From assembly GCF_026213295.1 (NCBI RefSeq), contig NC_079424.1, forward strand, positions 17,838,098-17,902,097: DNA of 64,000 nucleotides, written 5' to 3'. This document shows positions 32,301 to 44,800 of the stretch, one piece after another; the stretch's first letter is position 1; each line of letters begins with the position of its first letter. The notes under the pieces are model-generated. The model was not told the origin of the DNA. It worked only from the letters and a program-made list of their open reading frames with translations, and searched no databases. The stretch is from Gadus chalcogrammus (Eukaryota > Chordata > Actinopteri > Gadiformes > Gadidae). A program made the translations under genes and the position numbers.

Positions 32301-33628
32301 TAACCCAATCGGTACCCACAGCTTGGTTTTCCCTAAATTAAAACAAATATGCAAAAAATAAATGCAAAAATCTGACAATCAACAGGAAGTGGTGTGCAGG
32401 CCTTTACAACACACCGACCACTTTGGTTAGGGAAGACGGTTTGGGTCGTCTTTTGCTGGAATTACATTTGATTTCTTTCACGTTCTCCGGTTTTTAAAAT
32501 AAACGTAATTTGCCATTAAACCCCTGCTGTTTTTTGTGATCTATCGGTTTAAAGTTTGATATTTTTTAGCTCTTTAATTCTGAGTACACAATGTATAATT
32601 GCCATACTAAACAATTGACATCAATATAAAACAAATGCAATAGCAATCATGACATAGAAATAGCAAAAATGAACTGCATCTCCTTCAAAGGAACTGATAC
32701 GCTTGCATAGGTCCGCTTTGAGGAAAGCTGCTTGTTATTATTGAACAAGTCATAGTTTGGCCTGGTGCGGCTCTCCCGTCGTCGGACCTTCATTAAGCAG
32801 TGGGGCTACGGCCACAGACACAGACCAGGTCACCTCCTTTTCTCCTTAAAAGGAGTGTTTTCAGACAGCCACAGCCTTAACCAGACACTGGCTGATATTG
32901 AGGTCACCTTGGCAGGGAAAACATGTGAGGTTTTTTTTGTCGGTTGAAATGAAAACAAAATCTTTTTATAACTTGTAGATTAGTGCGAGATTGCTAACCA
33001 AAAAACCTGGCAGTTAGAAAATATAGATTAACCTTTGGTGACCGATAATTAGCCTCTCCACTGAGGGCTGATGAAATCTCTTTTCTGAGCTATGTAAGCC
33101 CATACCATTATATTGGTTCAAATCAGTGGAGAGTGAAGTTAACAACGAAATGTAGGCTAGGATGTGGCCGTTCCGCTGAACCTGTGCTGGAAACACTCCC
33201 TTCTCTTCTAAGTGGAGGGCAGCACCTGAATTCTCAGCTGCATCTGCAATTACAGCCATCAGGGGATGGATACATGATGCCTACATTTTTAGGAGTTGGA
33301 AGATATATCATGTATCACTAACATTTAACATATATTAAATAGTCATAACAGAGAGATGAAAAATGTTGTGATATATATATAATATATATAAAAAACTGCA
33401 AGGATGGCCGAAGATAACCCAAATACTGTATCACATAGTTCAACCGCCATTCATATAAACATAAGCATATCTGGTTCTGTATTAAATAATATAGAATATT
33501 TGCTTAAAATAAACCTACACCAAGCCATTCCCCTATCTTTTCTTCCCCAGAAATAGAAAACGCATATGGATATCATCTAAGCGACAGCTACGGTGCTTTG
33601 GCTCGTGCTACATCCACAGTTTCCGCCC
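29320..33628. other. dnajc14 3' UTR and intergenic region before inpp1
   Basis: AT-rich with many T and A homopolymers. The short ORFs lack splice support and family resemblance. The stretches 32760-32940 and 33160-33280 look more complex in composition and could be UTR or conserved non-coding sequence; I cannot assign them. An AT dinucleotide run lies at 33372-33393. Confidence 0.4.
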
Positions 33629-35577
33629 CTACGGCTTGAGGTTGAGCGCCTCGATGGCAGTGCCGAGAGCCTTGCAGTCCAGGTAGGCCACCAGGCCTCC
33701 CTGGTTGGCCCAGCAGTCCGCTCCCTTGTTCTGGGTGCGGGGCTGGTGGTAGGTGAGCTGGGCCCCTCGGGGCTCCGGGGTCCCCAGGCTCTCTGTGTAG
33801 TCCACGATGCCCCCGCCCAGCGCCCGCAGCAGGGCGTGAGGGGCGCACGAGTCCCACTTGAAGGTGCTCCCCTCGGACAGGACATAGAGGTCGGCCAGGC
33901 CCAGGATCACACACAGGATCTTGTAGCCGGCCCCGGAGGCGTAGGTCACGTTGTCCGGCCCGCACAGCGAGGCCAGCGCCTTCTTCACCGAGGGCTTCTC
34001 GCTGGAGCTCAGCACCGCCCGCAGGCCTGTGCCCTCGGCTGGACTCTCAGGGAGGGATACGGAACACGCGCGCACACCTTCGCAGGACACGCCCCAGAAA
34101 TGCTTCCCTTGCCAGCTGTGATGAGCAAAGAGTGTTGCACAAAAGAATGAGTCTTTCCTTCAAATAGAGTTATAGCTGCATATTTTCAATGCGGTCCTCT
34201 TTGGGGTTATTCACGACTTACCGCCCCGAAGGATCTTTGTAGTTGAAAGGCTGGTTGATGACCCCCATGATTGGCTCCCCAGTGCTACGCAGGTAAACCC
34301 CGATCAGGACCAGGGCACAGTGGAGACCTGAGGGAGACAGGTGTCCCTCTTCCAATACCATCTCACGACCCTCAATGTACTGGCTGGTAGCGTCTTCATA
34401 TCAAAACATGGGGGAAAAAAAAGTTACTTTTTATGTCACTCGTTTTTTGTACCACTGGCTGTGGTTGTGTTATATGGTGTGTTTGATAGATTCTTCAGAT
34501 GCCTAGCAGTTCCATTTTTTTTTTTCACACAAAAAGCCGCATACCAAAAGAAATACCGGTAAGTGGACTGACAACATTTTACCTATGGGGTCGATCCAGA
34601 TTCCGAGCTCGGAGGGACTGTGCGGTATGCTGAGGTCTCCAGTGTTTGTGTCCACGGCGGCCGGGTCCTGGTGGATGGCCTTGGCCAGCAGGGCCGCTGC
34701 AGTGGAGTCACCGTCCAGCACGGCCTCCAACAGCGCCGCCGTCTCCGTCTCCGACGCACACACCGTTACCACCACACTCTCTCCTGAAGGACATCAAAAC
34801 ACTCATTTAAAACATGACATGAGAGAGGATGGTACTACTGCTACTATTTAGTTTAGTTATTTCTCAGGCAAGATACCGGAGCAGTCTGGGTCAAAAAAGT
34901 AAACGAAATGGTGATCGTCAATGATCACCATTAACTTCATTTATTTTTATTTTTTAGGTACATTTTTGTAAGGTTTGCGTAGGATTAGAAGTTATGAAAC
35001 TTTGTAAATAGCTGTAAATAGTCAGGTTTCTTTACTTAAAGTACAGAAATGAATAAATAATTGTCTAGTGCGCCAAACTCCTCTCAAGTCTCACTAATTA
35101 GCCCAAGCCTAGATCTTTTCAAAATATTTCAGATGTTAAATGAAAGAAACTTTCTCAAAAGGTAGTTCGTTTAAAATCTGGTTTACATTTTCGTGAAATC
35201 TTTTCAAGTGTAGTGAAATAATTACCAAGACCGTTTTCAAACTTGTTGGACTCTTCGCCTTGGATGAAACCGCCCATTTCAGGGAACTAGAGCAAATATA
35301 TTAACATAAAGGTAAGATTTCATAATATCATGATATTATACAAACCCTTTGGCATATAGAGTAGACGTCCTACCTCTGCACCGACATAATGTCGGATCAT
35401 CTCCTGTATCACCACGTCAGCAAGTGTCTTAAAGTCCTGGACAAACTTCTTGTTTTTATCATCTCCAGTCTTCTCCTGCACGAGAAGCTCAAAGAGCGGC
35501 GCTTCTTGTCTGCAGACCCGCGCCACATTGGCTGCTTTCTCTGCTACGCGAAGCAGCACTTTTAGTAGAGCAGCCAT
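33629..35577 (-). CDS. inpp1: inositol polyphosphate 1-phosphatase
   Basis: Mg2+-dependent, lithium-sensitive cytosolic enzyme that removes the 1-phosphate of Ins(1,4)P2 and Ins(1,3,4)P3 in inositol recycling. Exons in transcript order: 35577-35374, 35286-35226, 34783-34583, 34393-34222 and 34115-33629; 1125 nt, 374 aa (human 399), phases intact. The N-terminus reads VAEKAANVARVCRQE and DFKTLADVVIQEMI. The metal-binding site is built from GEESN, WIDPIDATSQYIEG (split by an intron within the Asp codon) and KWDSCAPHALLRALGGGIVD. These are the three motifs of the lithium-inhibited phosphatase superfamily. The final exon is strongly GC-rich. Its human counterpart is on 2q32, unlike the 12q13 neighbours. 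Confidence 0.94.
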
Positions 35578-36199
35578 TCCTTGAATAAAAGATAGTCAAA
35601 GTTTTTTAGATAGGAGTGCTATGGCGCACTGAAAAGAGTGAGAAATGAACGAGGCGCATATTGGGTGACCAGAGAGTGAGGGAGTATTCTGGGACACACT
35701 GGAGTTAATTATGGTCTCGGGAGAAAATAGGGCATTTCTGGGTAGAAAAAAAAAGTACTTGAGAGGTGTGGCCTGGACCTCTTAATTTCACAGAACACCG
35801 TTTCGCCAATTGCCGTATTGTTTTTTCACCTATTAGTATATATGTCACCTTCATCCGGGCCTAAACAGAGCTCATTGATTTCAGATGGTTGTTCCCAACA
35901 GCGATTACATAAAAGTCTTTATAAGATTACACGTGAAAGAATTGCATAATGTAGAAACCCATACCTTACTCGAGAATATAGGTTAACTTACTGCTGATCG
36001 TTTCCTTGTCGGACTGCAAATGATCGTATTGGAATATTTTAATTCCAGTAAGCTTTCCCCCCCTGATTCCAACCCGCAGTCACGACAACGAAGTGACAAG
36101 CAGATATTAACAGGTTACAGACGTCTATAACCGCTCAAATAATAACAGTCGCCGGGCTACTTCAAGTTGTATTTCCTGATCGCGGCTGCACACGTCTCA

Positions 36200-36207
36200 T
36201 GACGTCA
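36200..36207. promoter_or_regulatory. palindromic CRE upstream of inpp1
   Basis: TGACGTCA in a GC-rich block about 620 bp upstream of the inpp1 ATG. It could belong to the inpp1 promoter (CREB/ATF type). Motif evidence only. Confidence 0.4.
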
Positions 36208-36877
36208 CGTAGGGGCGGGCAGTGATTTGGAGGTTGATATTAAAAAGGTACAGTCGAGACAGGTCAAAAGACAAGCAGAACGGCGCCAGATGCGTCCGTT
36301 CCCCCCCCGTCCCCCCCTACCGACCCACAAATTCCGCATTCATCATTGATTGAGTCACAAGCCTTTTGAGTCACAAGAATATTGTGTCGAACATTAACAC
36401 TATGAGTTCCTCAACCAATTTGTAAGTTTCAGTTCTCTGTTATAGGGCATTCGTCAAAGTGCATTGCAAGAAACACGTTTAAATTAACACAAACACACAC
36501 AAATACGTGAAAAGTTACATGGAATAAAGGGTATAAATTCTAGATGAGAACCAAATCAATCAAACCCACAGAAAGAGATGAGGGCTCCCTGTAGGCCTAT
36601 ATCTTGACGATTTACTGATGTTGAGGATTGTATTAATCGCCGTCAGTATGTTTCACCCTCATCCTGCGATTAATCCCACTCCTCTAAACATCTGTCTCTA
36701 TCCTCCACTACTGTTGATGAGTTCATCGAACAATTAATGCGTTTTCATCTTCTTCCTGTATATAGCCCCTCCTTTTTCTCACAGCCCAACGACAGATTCC
36801 CCACCAACAACAGGTTTCCCACCCAACTAATCCTCAGCCTAGGGAATGTGGATTAACACACAACAACCCAGGGGAAA

Positions 36878-37290
36878 AAATACTATAGTTTACTACAGCA
36901 TTTACTACAGTATATATATTACTAGAGTATACTATAATATACTACAATATAGTGTGGGATTTCCTATAGTAATTTTCCAGACATTGTAGTGTACTATGGT
37001 AAATACTATAGTAAATTACTACAGTGTAGTATACTATAGATTATTATACTATACTACAATATAGTGTGGGATTTACTATAGTAATTTTCCAGACATTGTA
37101 GTGTACTATGGTAAATACTATTTTAAGTTACTACACAGTGTAGTATACTATAGATTACTATACTATACTACAATATAGTGTGGGATTTACTATAGTAATT
37201 TTCCAGACATTGTAGTGTACTATGGTAAATACTATGTCACTACAAAGTGTAGTACAGTATAGATTACTATAGTTTACTATAATATACTTT
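36878..37290. repeat. left subterminal tandem array of the CACTA-like element
   Basis: Three copies of a roughly 113-bp unit (anchor ACTACAATATAGTGTGGGAT at 36941, 37053 and 37167), rich in CTATAG and TACTATGGTAAATACTA. Confidence 0.85.
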
Positions 37291-37487
37291 TTTTTATATA
37301 TATTTTCATTATTCTGTAATTTGTCCTAAAATGAATATGTGAAACATAAGCCAAATATTTGTATTATGTGGAGATTTTATTGTAGAAACATAAACCACAC
37401 ATAAATATAAAACATAATGCACAACATGCATAGGCTACAACAGCCAGAATATAATAACAATGAAAGACAATTGAAGCCTTACTAACT

Positions 37488-39675
37488 TTAAACATTTTCT
37501 AATACAGGCATCTTGATAAGAATAATTGACTCATCGTGTACGTAGCAAAAGCATTTGCACAAAATATCATTAGGTTTGCAAAGAAGTATTTCATGGGTCT
37601 TTCTGAACTTCACAATTTGCTTAGCAGTATTCACCTTAGCGAAATCATCATAGATTCTTAATTGTCTGGAATCCTTTTTTAATCTAAAAATTTGTAGGTA
37701 CACCTCTTCACACTTGCATGCTGATAAGCAACCACAATTGAGCTTACAAAGTAGTATGGATTTAATGCTACCATGCTCTCCATTTTTTAGAGCCACACAA
37801 GAATTATTGCGTTTAAAATTTGCTGCATACATTTCAGTGGTGTATAAAGTGTGGTGGATGAAACATCTCTTGAATTCTTTGACACCGTCCTCTATATAAT
37901 TTCCAAAGAGAATGGACTCCCCCACTGTAATTACTCTTGTTGTGTAATTCCCGACAACCCGAGCACCACTACCTACTTTGTATGATTTTAACACTGTATT
38001 GTCTTTGTTAACAAGTTTGTTGCAAAGATCACAGACATCATCACTGGGATTGTTGAATAATTCAGTGTGGTGCATTAGTGTTTTTGTGTTAAAAAATGTC
38101 TTAAAAATTTGTTCAGGGACTGCCTGTGTACCATTGAACATTTCAAGGAGAGTGCCAATTGTGTCTTCATAAACAAATGAAGAGTTGGCCCACAGCGGAC
38201 CCCACATGTCAACTGCGTTGCTAAAATGGGTTAAGCTGTGAACATTATAAGATACATAACATTTTCCATAAAGCTCTTGTACCTCGACAACAAAACGCGT
38301 AAGACAAGAGGAAGCATGCAAAAGATCAGCTTTTTGGATATTATCCTAGAGGAGTGTGTAGATGGAGAAGACAAGTAATAGCCAGTGATTATAATAAACC
38401 GGGGGTAAAACTGTTTTCAAAAGAATGGGGGAATAAAAGAAAAGAAATGCCCTCCATTCAGATGCCTTCCAATAGTGTCACTCGGACAATGACCTTGGAC
38501 ATCTTTTGACTTCATGTGGTGGGTGTATGGTGAGGAGAGAACTGTCAATCTGTTGGATTATTTTCGGTTGTAAATAGAATGGCAAAGCAGAGTATTTTGA
38601 ATCACACCAAATACTGACAAATTGTTTTGTTACACCAAGGCAAACACTATGCATATATTCTGGGACAAAATGTTTGATAATGTCGAAATTAGGAAGTAGC
38701 AGCAGTTGACTAGGTCCCTTAACCCCATTAACATCTGTGTCTGATTGTATTGCAGCAGATGCCTGATGGGTAGTCTGATCATGTGTCCTTAGTTGAGGAT
38801 ACTCAGTAGAGTGAGGATATACACGTGTAAACCCTTTTCCCTTTGGTTCTATTTCTCCCATATGCAGACAAAACCCACACCCATATCTGCCGTTAAATTG
38901 TTTCATGTCCTGTACCATAGCACGGGCTGGCGCATCACATATGCAGACACCTGGGGGCTGGGGCAACTTTTGTGGTGTGTTTATGACCAGTGTTGTCATG
39001 CCAAGAAAACCCTTCTGTGAATAGCTCTTGTAATTCCTTGACAAATGGCCTTAACAGTGTTGGCATTTCGGGTTTAGAACTAAACCAAAGGGAATGTAGA
39101 AGAGCATACTTTCCACGGATAGTAGATGGAAGTTCATTGACTGTGCAGATAATTGGCCAAATTGAGTAATTGGATGATTTAAAAACTGAAGCCCCATCAA
39201 TATTAAATGAAAGTGAAATGTTGTCAAGGGTATCAGCAAAGGTTTTAAGTTTTGAGGTGTACATATTTCCACTGTAAATGTCCCCCATGCCCATATTTGT
39301 TTTGTTGTTGTTTAAGAACTTGTAGAAAGTAGTGTTTTGGAAGAGCTCCTTCAGTTGTTGCCGTAAGGGCATTACGAGAAAATAATACCCTTCAGGGGTA
39401 AACAACTTACCTATATATTGCGAGCAAATTTTACAGTAATGGTGAATTTCGAATTGTTTTGCCAAATTAAAGAAAGATTTGTCAAAGTAGTATTTACTTG
39501 TGGGGGCACATCCAGGTGCTACAATATTTAAAAGATCCAACAAATATTTTAATCCACTGCCACTAATGCTGTGCTTCAAGATGAAGGCCAGAATGAGGCA
39601 CAGTAGCTGTCCACGGTTAATTGATGCACCAGAGTAGATGGGTTGCTCTTGGATTTCAGGATCGTTGAAGATGTT
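37488..39675 (-). pseudogene. Tnp2-like (EnSpm/CACTA) transposase, broken
   Basis: Read from 39675 to 37488, this is one long transposase reading frame. Recognisable segments include LILAFILKHSISGSGLKYLL, SFNIDGASVFKSSNYSIWPI, LLHSLWFSSKPEM, QFNGRYGCGFCLHMGE, GVKGPSQLLLLPN, HFVPEYMHSVCLGVTKQFV and FVVEVQELYGKCYVSYNVHS. They match the Transposase_21/Tnp2-type family, with the DGxxxFKSS motif carrying a likely catalytic Asp. It is disrupted by a one-base phase shift near 38950-38960, a TGA at 38478-38480 and a TAG at 38346-38348; homologous sequence (WKASEWRAF) continues past the stops in frame. A short upstream exon near 39790-39845 is possible (acceptor CTG complement at 39676-39678). It is unlikely to make active protein. 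Confidence 0.8.
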
Positions 39676-40448
39676 CTGTGCAAAGAGATGCAGACAGAAA
39701 CAATGCATTGCATTTCGTAACTCATGATTTCATTGTCGTTAGTTCATCACACAGAATAACATCTCCAATCACAAAAATACTCACTGTGAAACACTGCTCA
39801 TCGTCATCCATTTCAGCGGATTCTGTTTCATTTGTTCCATGTCAAGTCGGGCTGTGTTAAATTGAAAATGAGTGTCAAAGTTCTGTGCATGTTCAGACCC
39901 AGACCACAGTTCTCGAGTTATTACGATAAGTGGTCGAGTTGTAAAAAAAAGCCGGGGGGGATGGTGGATATTAACTTTTAGGGACAGATCATTTGTGATG
40001 ATGACAGCATATGGTGGGAGACCAACGGTGTGATAATAATAATAATAATTATTATATTATTATATATTTTTGGGGTTAAAATAAGAGAGATGACTACTGT
40101 CATGTCATCGCTCTCATTTTATCCCCAAAAACGCAGCTGATCGGACGCATCACACGATTCGGAGGCATACATCACATTTAAGGATATTAAAAACTGATTC
40201 TTATTCTTCAAAAATTCATTCGGCAGAGAAGGGAGACTAGCGTTAAACACGGGTTGGAATGAAAGGGAAGCGATGTCTGAGATGCAGAGACAGGTTCACG
40301 CTATCAGTGTCTGTCTCGTAAAGGTGTGGAATGAGAGCTTGTGAAGGCACTATTGCGCAAGTACGCCTGCGTGCTTGCGCAATAGCATACTGCCCGACAA
40401 GGAAGTATCGCTGTCAAATCTGTCCCTGGGAAAAGTATATCGTTGCAC

Positions 40449-40865
40449 TAGGGTTGCCGCGGTATACGGTATTACTGATGTTAGCGGTGTTGAGGACACA
40501 CCGGCAACACAGTTATTTTTATTTATTTTTTCCAGTAATAAAAAAGAAAATCAGTAGAAAATTAATAATATAATTATAATTAAGAAAATATTTTTTTTAT
40601 AATAATAGATAGATATGATAATAGATAGGCTACCTAATAAACCATTGGAACACACAAGACCGGTAGCAACGCCGGTAAATAAACCCCGCGAAGCCCAATC
40701 CCTACGAGAGCTCACGCGCTGCCAGACGCTAGTGTGAGAGGAGAGTTGATGGAGAAGATGGCGGTTGACCTATAGTTTCAAAGTTGATACCGTTTATACT
40801 CTGTAATACCGGTGTTAACACAAGTGTATTACTCGGTGTGAAATGTCCACACCGCGGCAACCCTA
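40449..40865. mobile_element. hAT-type MITE, 417 bp
   Basis: Terminal inverted repeats TAGGGTTGCCGCGGT and its complement. Flanks CGTTGCAC (40441-40448) and CGTTGCGC (40866-40873) match at 7 of 8 bases, as an 8-bp hAT target duplication that has since mutated. No ORF of note. It is inserted in the spacer of the CACTA-like element. Confidence 0.8.
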
Positions 40866-41735
40866 CGTTGCGCCGAATTGAAAAAGGAAACCGCTATAAT
40901 GAAATAGCGGTAATATTTCCACATTAATTGATAAAATAAAAGATTGATGATTTTGATCATTTTAATTCCAAAGGGGGATGCCATCCCCCCTCAACTCGAG
41001 TGCTGCTTACGATAGGCCTATATTGTATTACATACAAATATGTTATATTTCTAATTTTAGTAAAAGGTTGGACACACAATTAACATTACTTATAAAGTAG
41101 GCTACTCAATCATCAATGCAGAATTCTGTCATAAAGTCTTATATGCCACTCCGTTCTCCCTATTTCAACTAGGTGTGTTTGCGTTTTGTGTGTAGGCTAC
41201 TTGCTCAACATGGTCTGGTAGATCATCAGGGAATTCAGCTTCATCTGAAGAGTCAATCTGGAAAAGCCAAATTTACCAATGAGATTAGGATACCCACAGC
41301 AAATAGAAAGTAGCTATTTGTGGCAGCTTGAACTTAAATTACAATTGTACAGTTATAATTTCTTAAAATCCATTCTCTTAATTAACTTTGTGTTCAGTGT
41401 GTAGGCACACCATAGACTGTGTATTCATTTGATCATCAAGGTCTCTGTCATCAGAGAATTCAGCTTCAAATTAAGGCCTTGAATCAAGTGTCGCAAGGAG
41501 GCGCTCTTATTCCAGTTTTTCTTACCTCCTCGGTCGAACTTGCTGGCCGTTCCTCTGTTCTCAATTGACTTCTGTACCATCTTGTAGTTTTTGGCACAGG
41601 TAGGCCTATAGAAAAATCGGACAAATATCGTTTATAATTTCGTGACATTTTGCAGTTAGACGACTCTCAATGCAGAAAAAATTTAACTGAAAACAACAAC
41701 TGAACAACTGAAAAAGACAACTGTAAACCCGCGAG

Positions 41736-41804
41736 CGTCTCACACGCTGCGAATGCGGTTGTAAACATATGCTACGCATTCGCAGCGCGTGAGACGTCCG
41801 TTGA
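41736..41804. repeat. inverted repeat upstream of the BEN gene
   Basis: Arms GTCTCACACGCTGCGAATGCG and its complement at 20 of 21 positions, 60 bp before the BEN-gene ATG. It could form a hairpin or bind a dimeric factor. CpG-rich compared with the surroundings. Confidence 0.85.
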
Positions 41805-41863
41805 ATATTTGACAGTCGAGTCGTGAGTTTTAGTCGTGAGTTTGCTATGGAAAAATAAAGAAA

Positions 41864-44800
41864 ATGGCAAAATATGCACTATTTGACGTTCCGGATGAAG
41901 GGGCTGTGGACATGGGCGAAATATCATGGGTGGTAGGCAAAGTAAATTTAAAAGATCCTTTTGTAACGTATAAAGTTAATTGGCCAAACAAGGGAAGGAT
42001 TGTGTCATGTCCAGGACGGATTATATCAGTCAGTGGTAAGTAACACAAGTTTTTTTCTCCTTTGACTATGTTTACATAAAATATGTGCATAACTACATAC
42101 ATATGGTAATATTTCAAATATCACGGTAAACGTTTTCGTTTCAAAAACGTTGTTAATTGTTAGAGAGATACTTCACCGGTGGGAATATGAAGGTTTTATG
42201 AATTAAATAATTCAATGTATTATAAATGTAAAAAAAAAAAAGAAATCGGTTCATCCTAGCCTGAAAAAAGGCATAAAGAGTGTTTTCATGGTCTCTCTGG
42301 CTCAAAGTAAGAAAACCTCCAACTACCACAGTGCATTGCGCTCGCTGCCCCGCCCACCTGTCGGTCTCCCGTCCCCCTCATTCCCCCTCAGTACGCGAGC
42401 TCCCGCCCCCTCTCATTCCTTATTGGTGGAAAAATTTGACACCAAAAGTGTGTTGTAGTCCTCGGCCCTTCTCGCGGGACAAGAGGTTTCTCCCGAAATG
42501 ACGTCAAACGCGTCATTTGACGTCATTTCGGGAGAAAATTAGATGAGAAAAAATGGGCCATGGGGAGACTGGTTTAGACTGATATACAATAGCGATTTAA
42601 TAATGATAGAATGCCGGTTCTACATGGGTGAAGTATCCCTTTAAATTAAAATCGTTGAAAAACGAAACTTCATTATGATTTAAAGGATCCTCAGTTAAGT
42701 CAATGAAAAAACACAGGTCTTAACGTCTTAATGGAACTGGAAAAGCAAGATATTGGTGCAGTGATGTACAAATATTCACCGTATGGAAGTGCTTCTTAAC
42801 ATCAGTGAATTATTGTAATGTGATGTAGCCCAATGTTGTCTGTCATGTTGTACACCATGGGGTCGCCAACTGGCCTGCTTTGCCTGGCCTGTCAGATCAT
42901 TTAGATTTTTTGCTTTCTGTCAACTTATTAAGCATATTAACAAGATTAGATTTGAGTATTCATCTCCTGTTCCGCCTGCATTGTCTACTCGCTCAGGCTC
43001 ATCCCCCCTGCTGACCTCTGTTGTACAGTCTTGATGTAACCCTTAACTCTATATACTATATATATTAAAGGTCACATTCTGGATTAAAGGTCACATTCTG
43101 GATTTAATCTGCTGCACTGACATCACTCCCACTAACCTTGATGTCATTGATTTCCCCATCTCCGACCACAAAGCTGTACTTTTTGACATTCATACCCAAC
43201 TACACAAAACCAAGGAACAACGGACCATCTCCTTCAGAAACATCAAACTTATCAACACCACAGACCTCTCCACCATGATCAGCTCCTACCCCAACCCTCC
43301 CCCAGCTTCCTCCCTGACTGACCTGGTGACTCACTACAATAACTGCCTCTCCTCCTCCCTCACCACCCTGGCCCCCCTGAAAACCCGTTCAGTCTCATTC
43401 ACCCACACTGCTCCCTGGTTCACTCCTCATCTGCGCCAGCTCAAAGCCACTGGTCGTCGACTGGAGCGACTCTACAAAAAGACTCAACTCACTGTACACC
43501 GCCAAATGTATTCGGACCACCTCCATCACTACAAGAATGCCCTCACTACTGCCAAAACCTCATACTACTCCAACCTCATCAACACTGGTACAGGCAACAG
43601 CAGAGTCCTCTTCTCAACAGTCAGCCACTTACTTCAGCCTCCTAAATCTCTCCCTCCAGACATTTCCACCACCCAATGCACTGCGTTCCTTGACTTCTTC
43701 AGCTCTAAAATCAACACCATTCACCAACAACTGGCCTCATCTCGCACCCCCTCTGATGACCCACCCTGGATGATAACCTCTGGCCAACCTCTCATCAGCT
43801 CCCTCTCTGACTTCACCCTAGTAACAGAACAGACCGTTTCAGAACTCATCCGCAAAGCCAAAACCACCACCTGTCAGCTCGATCCTCTTCCCACCTCCCT
43901 TGTCAAAGCATGTCTTCCGTCCATCTCCCCCATGATCACCAACATAATTACCAACATAATTAACTCCTCCCTCACTACTGGTACTGTACCCCCCACTCTC
44001 AAGCTGGCTGCCATCACTCCCATCCTGAAAAAACCTGGTGCTGACCCAACTGACCTTAACCATTACCGGCCCATCTCCAATCTCCCTTTCATCTCCAAAA
44101 CACTTGAAAGGGTGGTTGCCGCACAACTACAGTCCCACCTCGACACTAACAATCTCCACGAACCGTTCCAATCTGGCTTCCGTCCAAAACACAGCACTGA
44201 AACAGCCCTAGTCAAAATCACCAACGACCTCCTCCTTGCAGCCGACTCTGGATTACTCACCATTCTCATCCTCCTCGATCTCAGCGCAGCATTCGACACC
44301 ATCTCCCACCCTCTGCTCCTGGACCGCCTAGCTGGTATTGGGATCACTGGTGCTGCACTCTCCTGGTTTACATCCTACCTCACCGGCCGTCAACAATTTG
44401 TTCAACTAAGCAACCACAAGTCTGGGTGTTCAGGTGTCTCACTGGGTGTCCCCCAGGGGTCAGTCTTGGGTCCACTCCTCTTCACCACTTACCTCCTCCC
44501 GCTGGGCACACTCCTACGTCACCATGGGGTTCATTTTCACTGCTACGCTGACGACACACAGGTCTACATCTCCACCAAACCCACCGCTGCCATCCCCCCC
44601 ACTTCCCTCATCACGTGCCTGGAAGAGATCCGGAGCTGGTTGAGCAGGAACTTCCTGAAACTCAATGGAAACAAGACCGAGGCCCTGCTCATCGGATCCA
44701 AATCCACCCTCACTAAATCACAACACACCCCAGCTCCACTCATAATTATCGATGGATTCCCAGTACCCTTCTCCTCCAAAGTCAAGAGCCTCGGCGTCAT

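Larger units (their letters stand above)
39676..41863. other. divergent spacer between the two transposon genes
   Basis: The region separates the minus-strand transposase from the plus-strand BEN gene and probably held both promoters. It contains a 12-bp-arm hairpin at 40348-40385, a hAT MITE at 40449-40865, and a 21-bp-arm inverted repeat at 41736-41804. No other coding sequence is seen. Confidence 0.5.

Noticed and set aside
32765..32947. ORF RLSRRRTFIKQWGYGHRHRP
   Set aside because: No splice partners and no recognised family; left as unassigned non-coding sequence.
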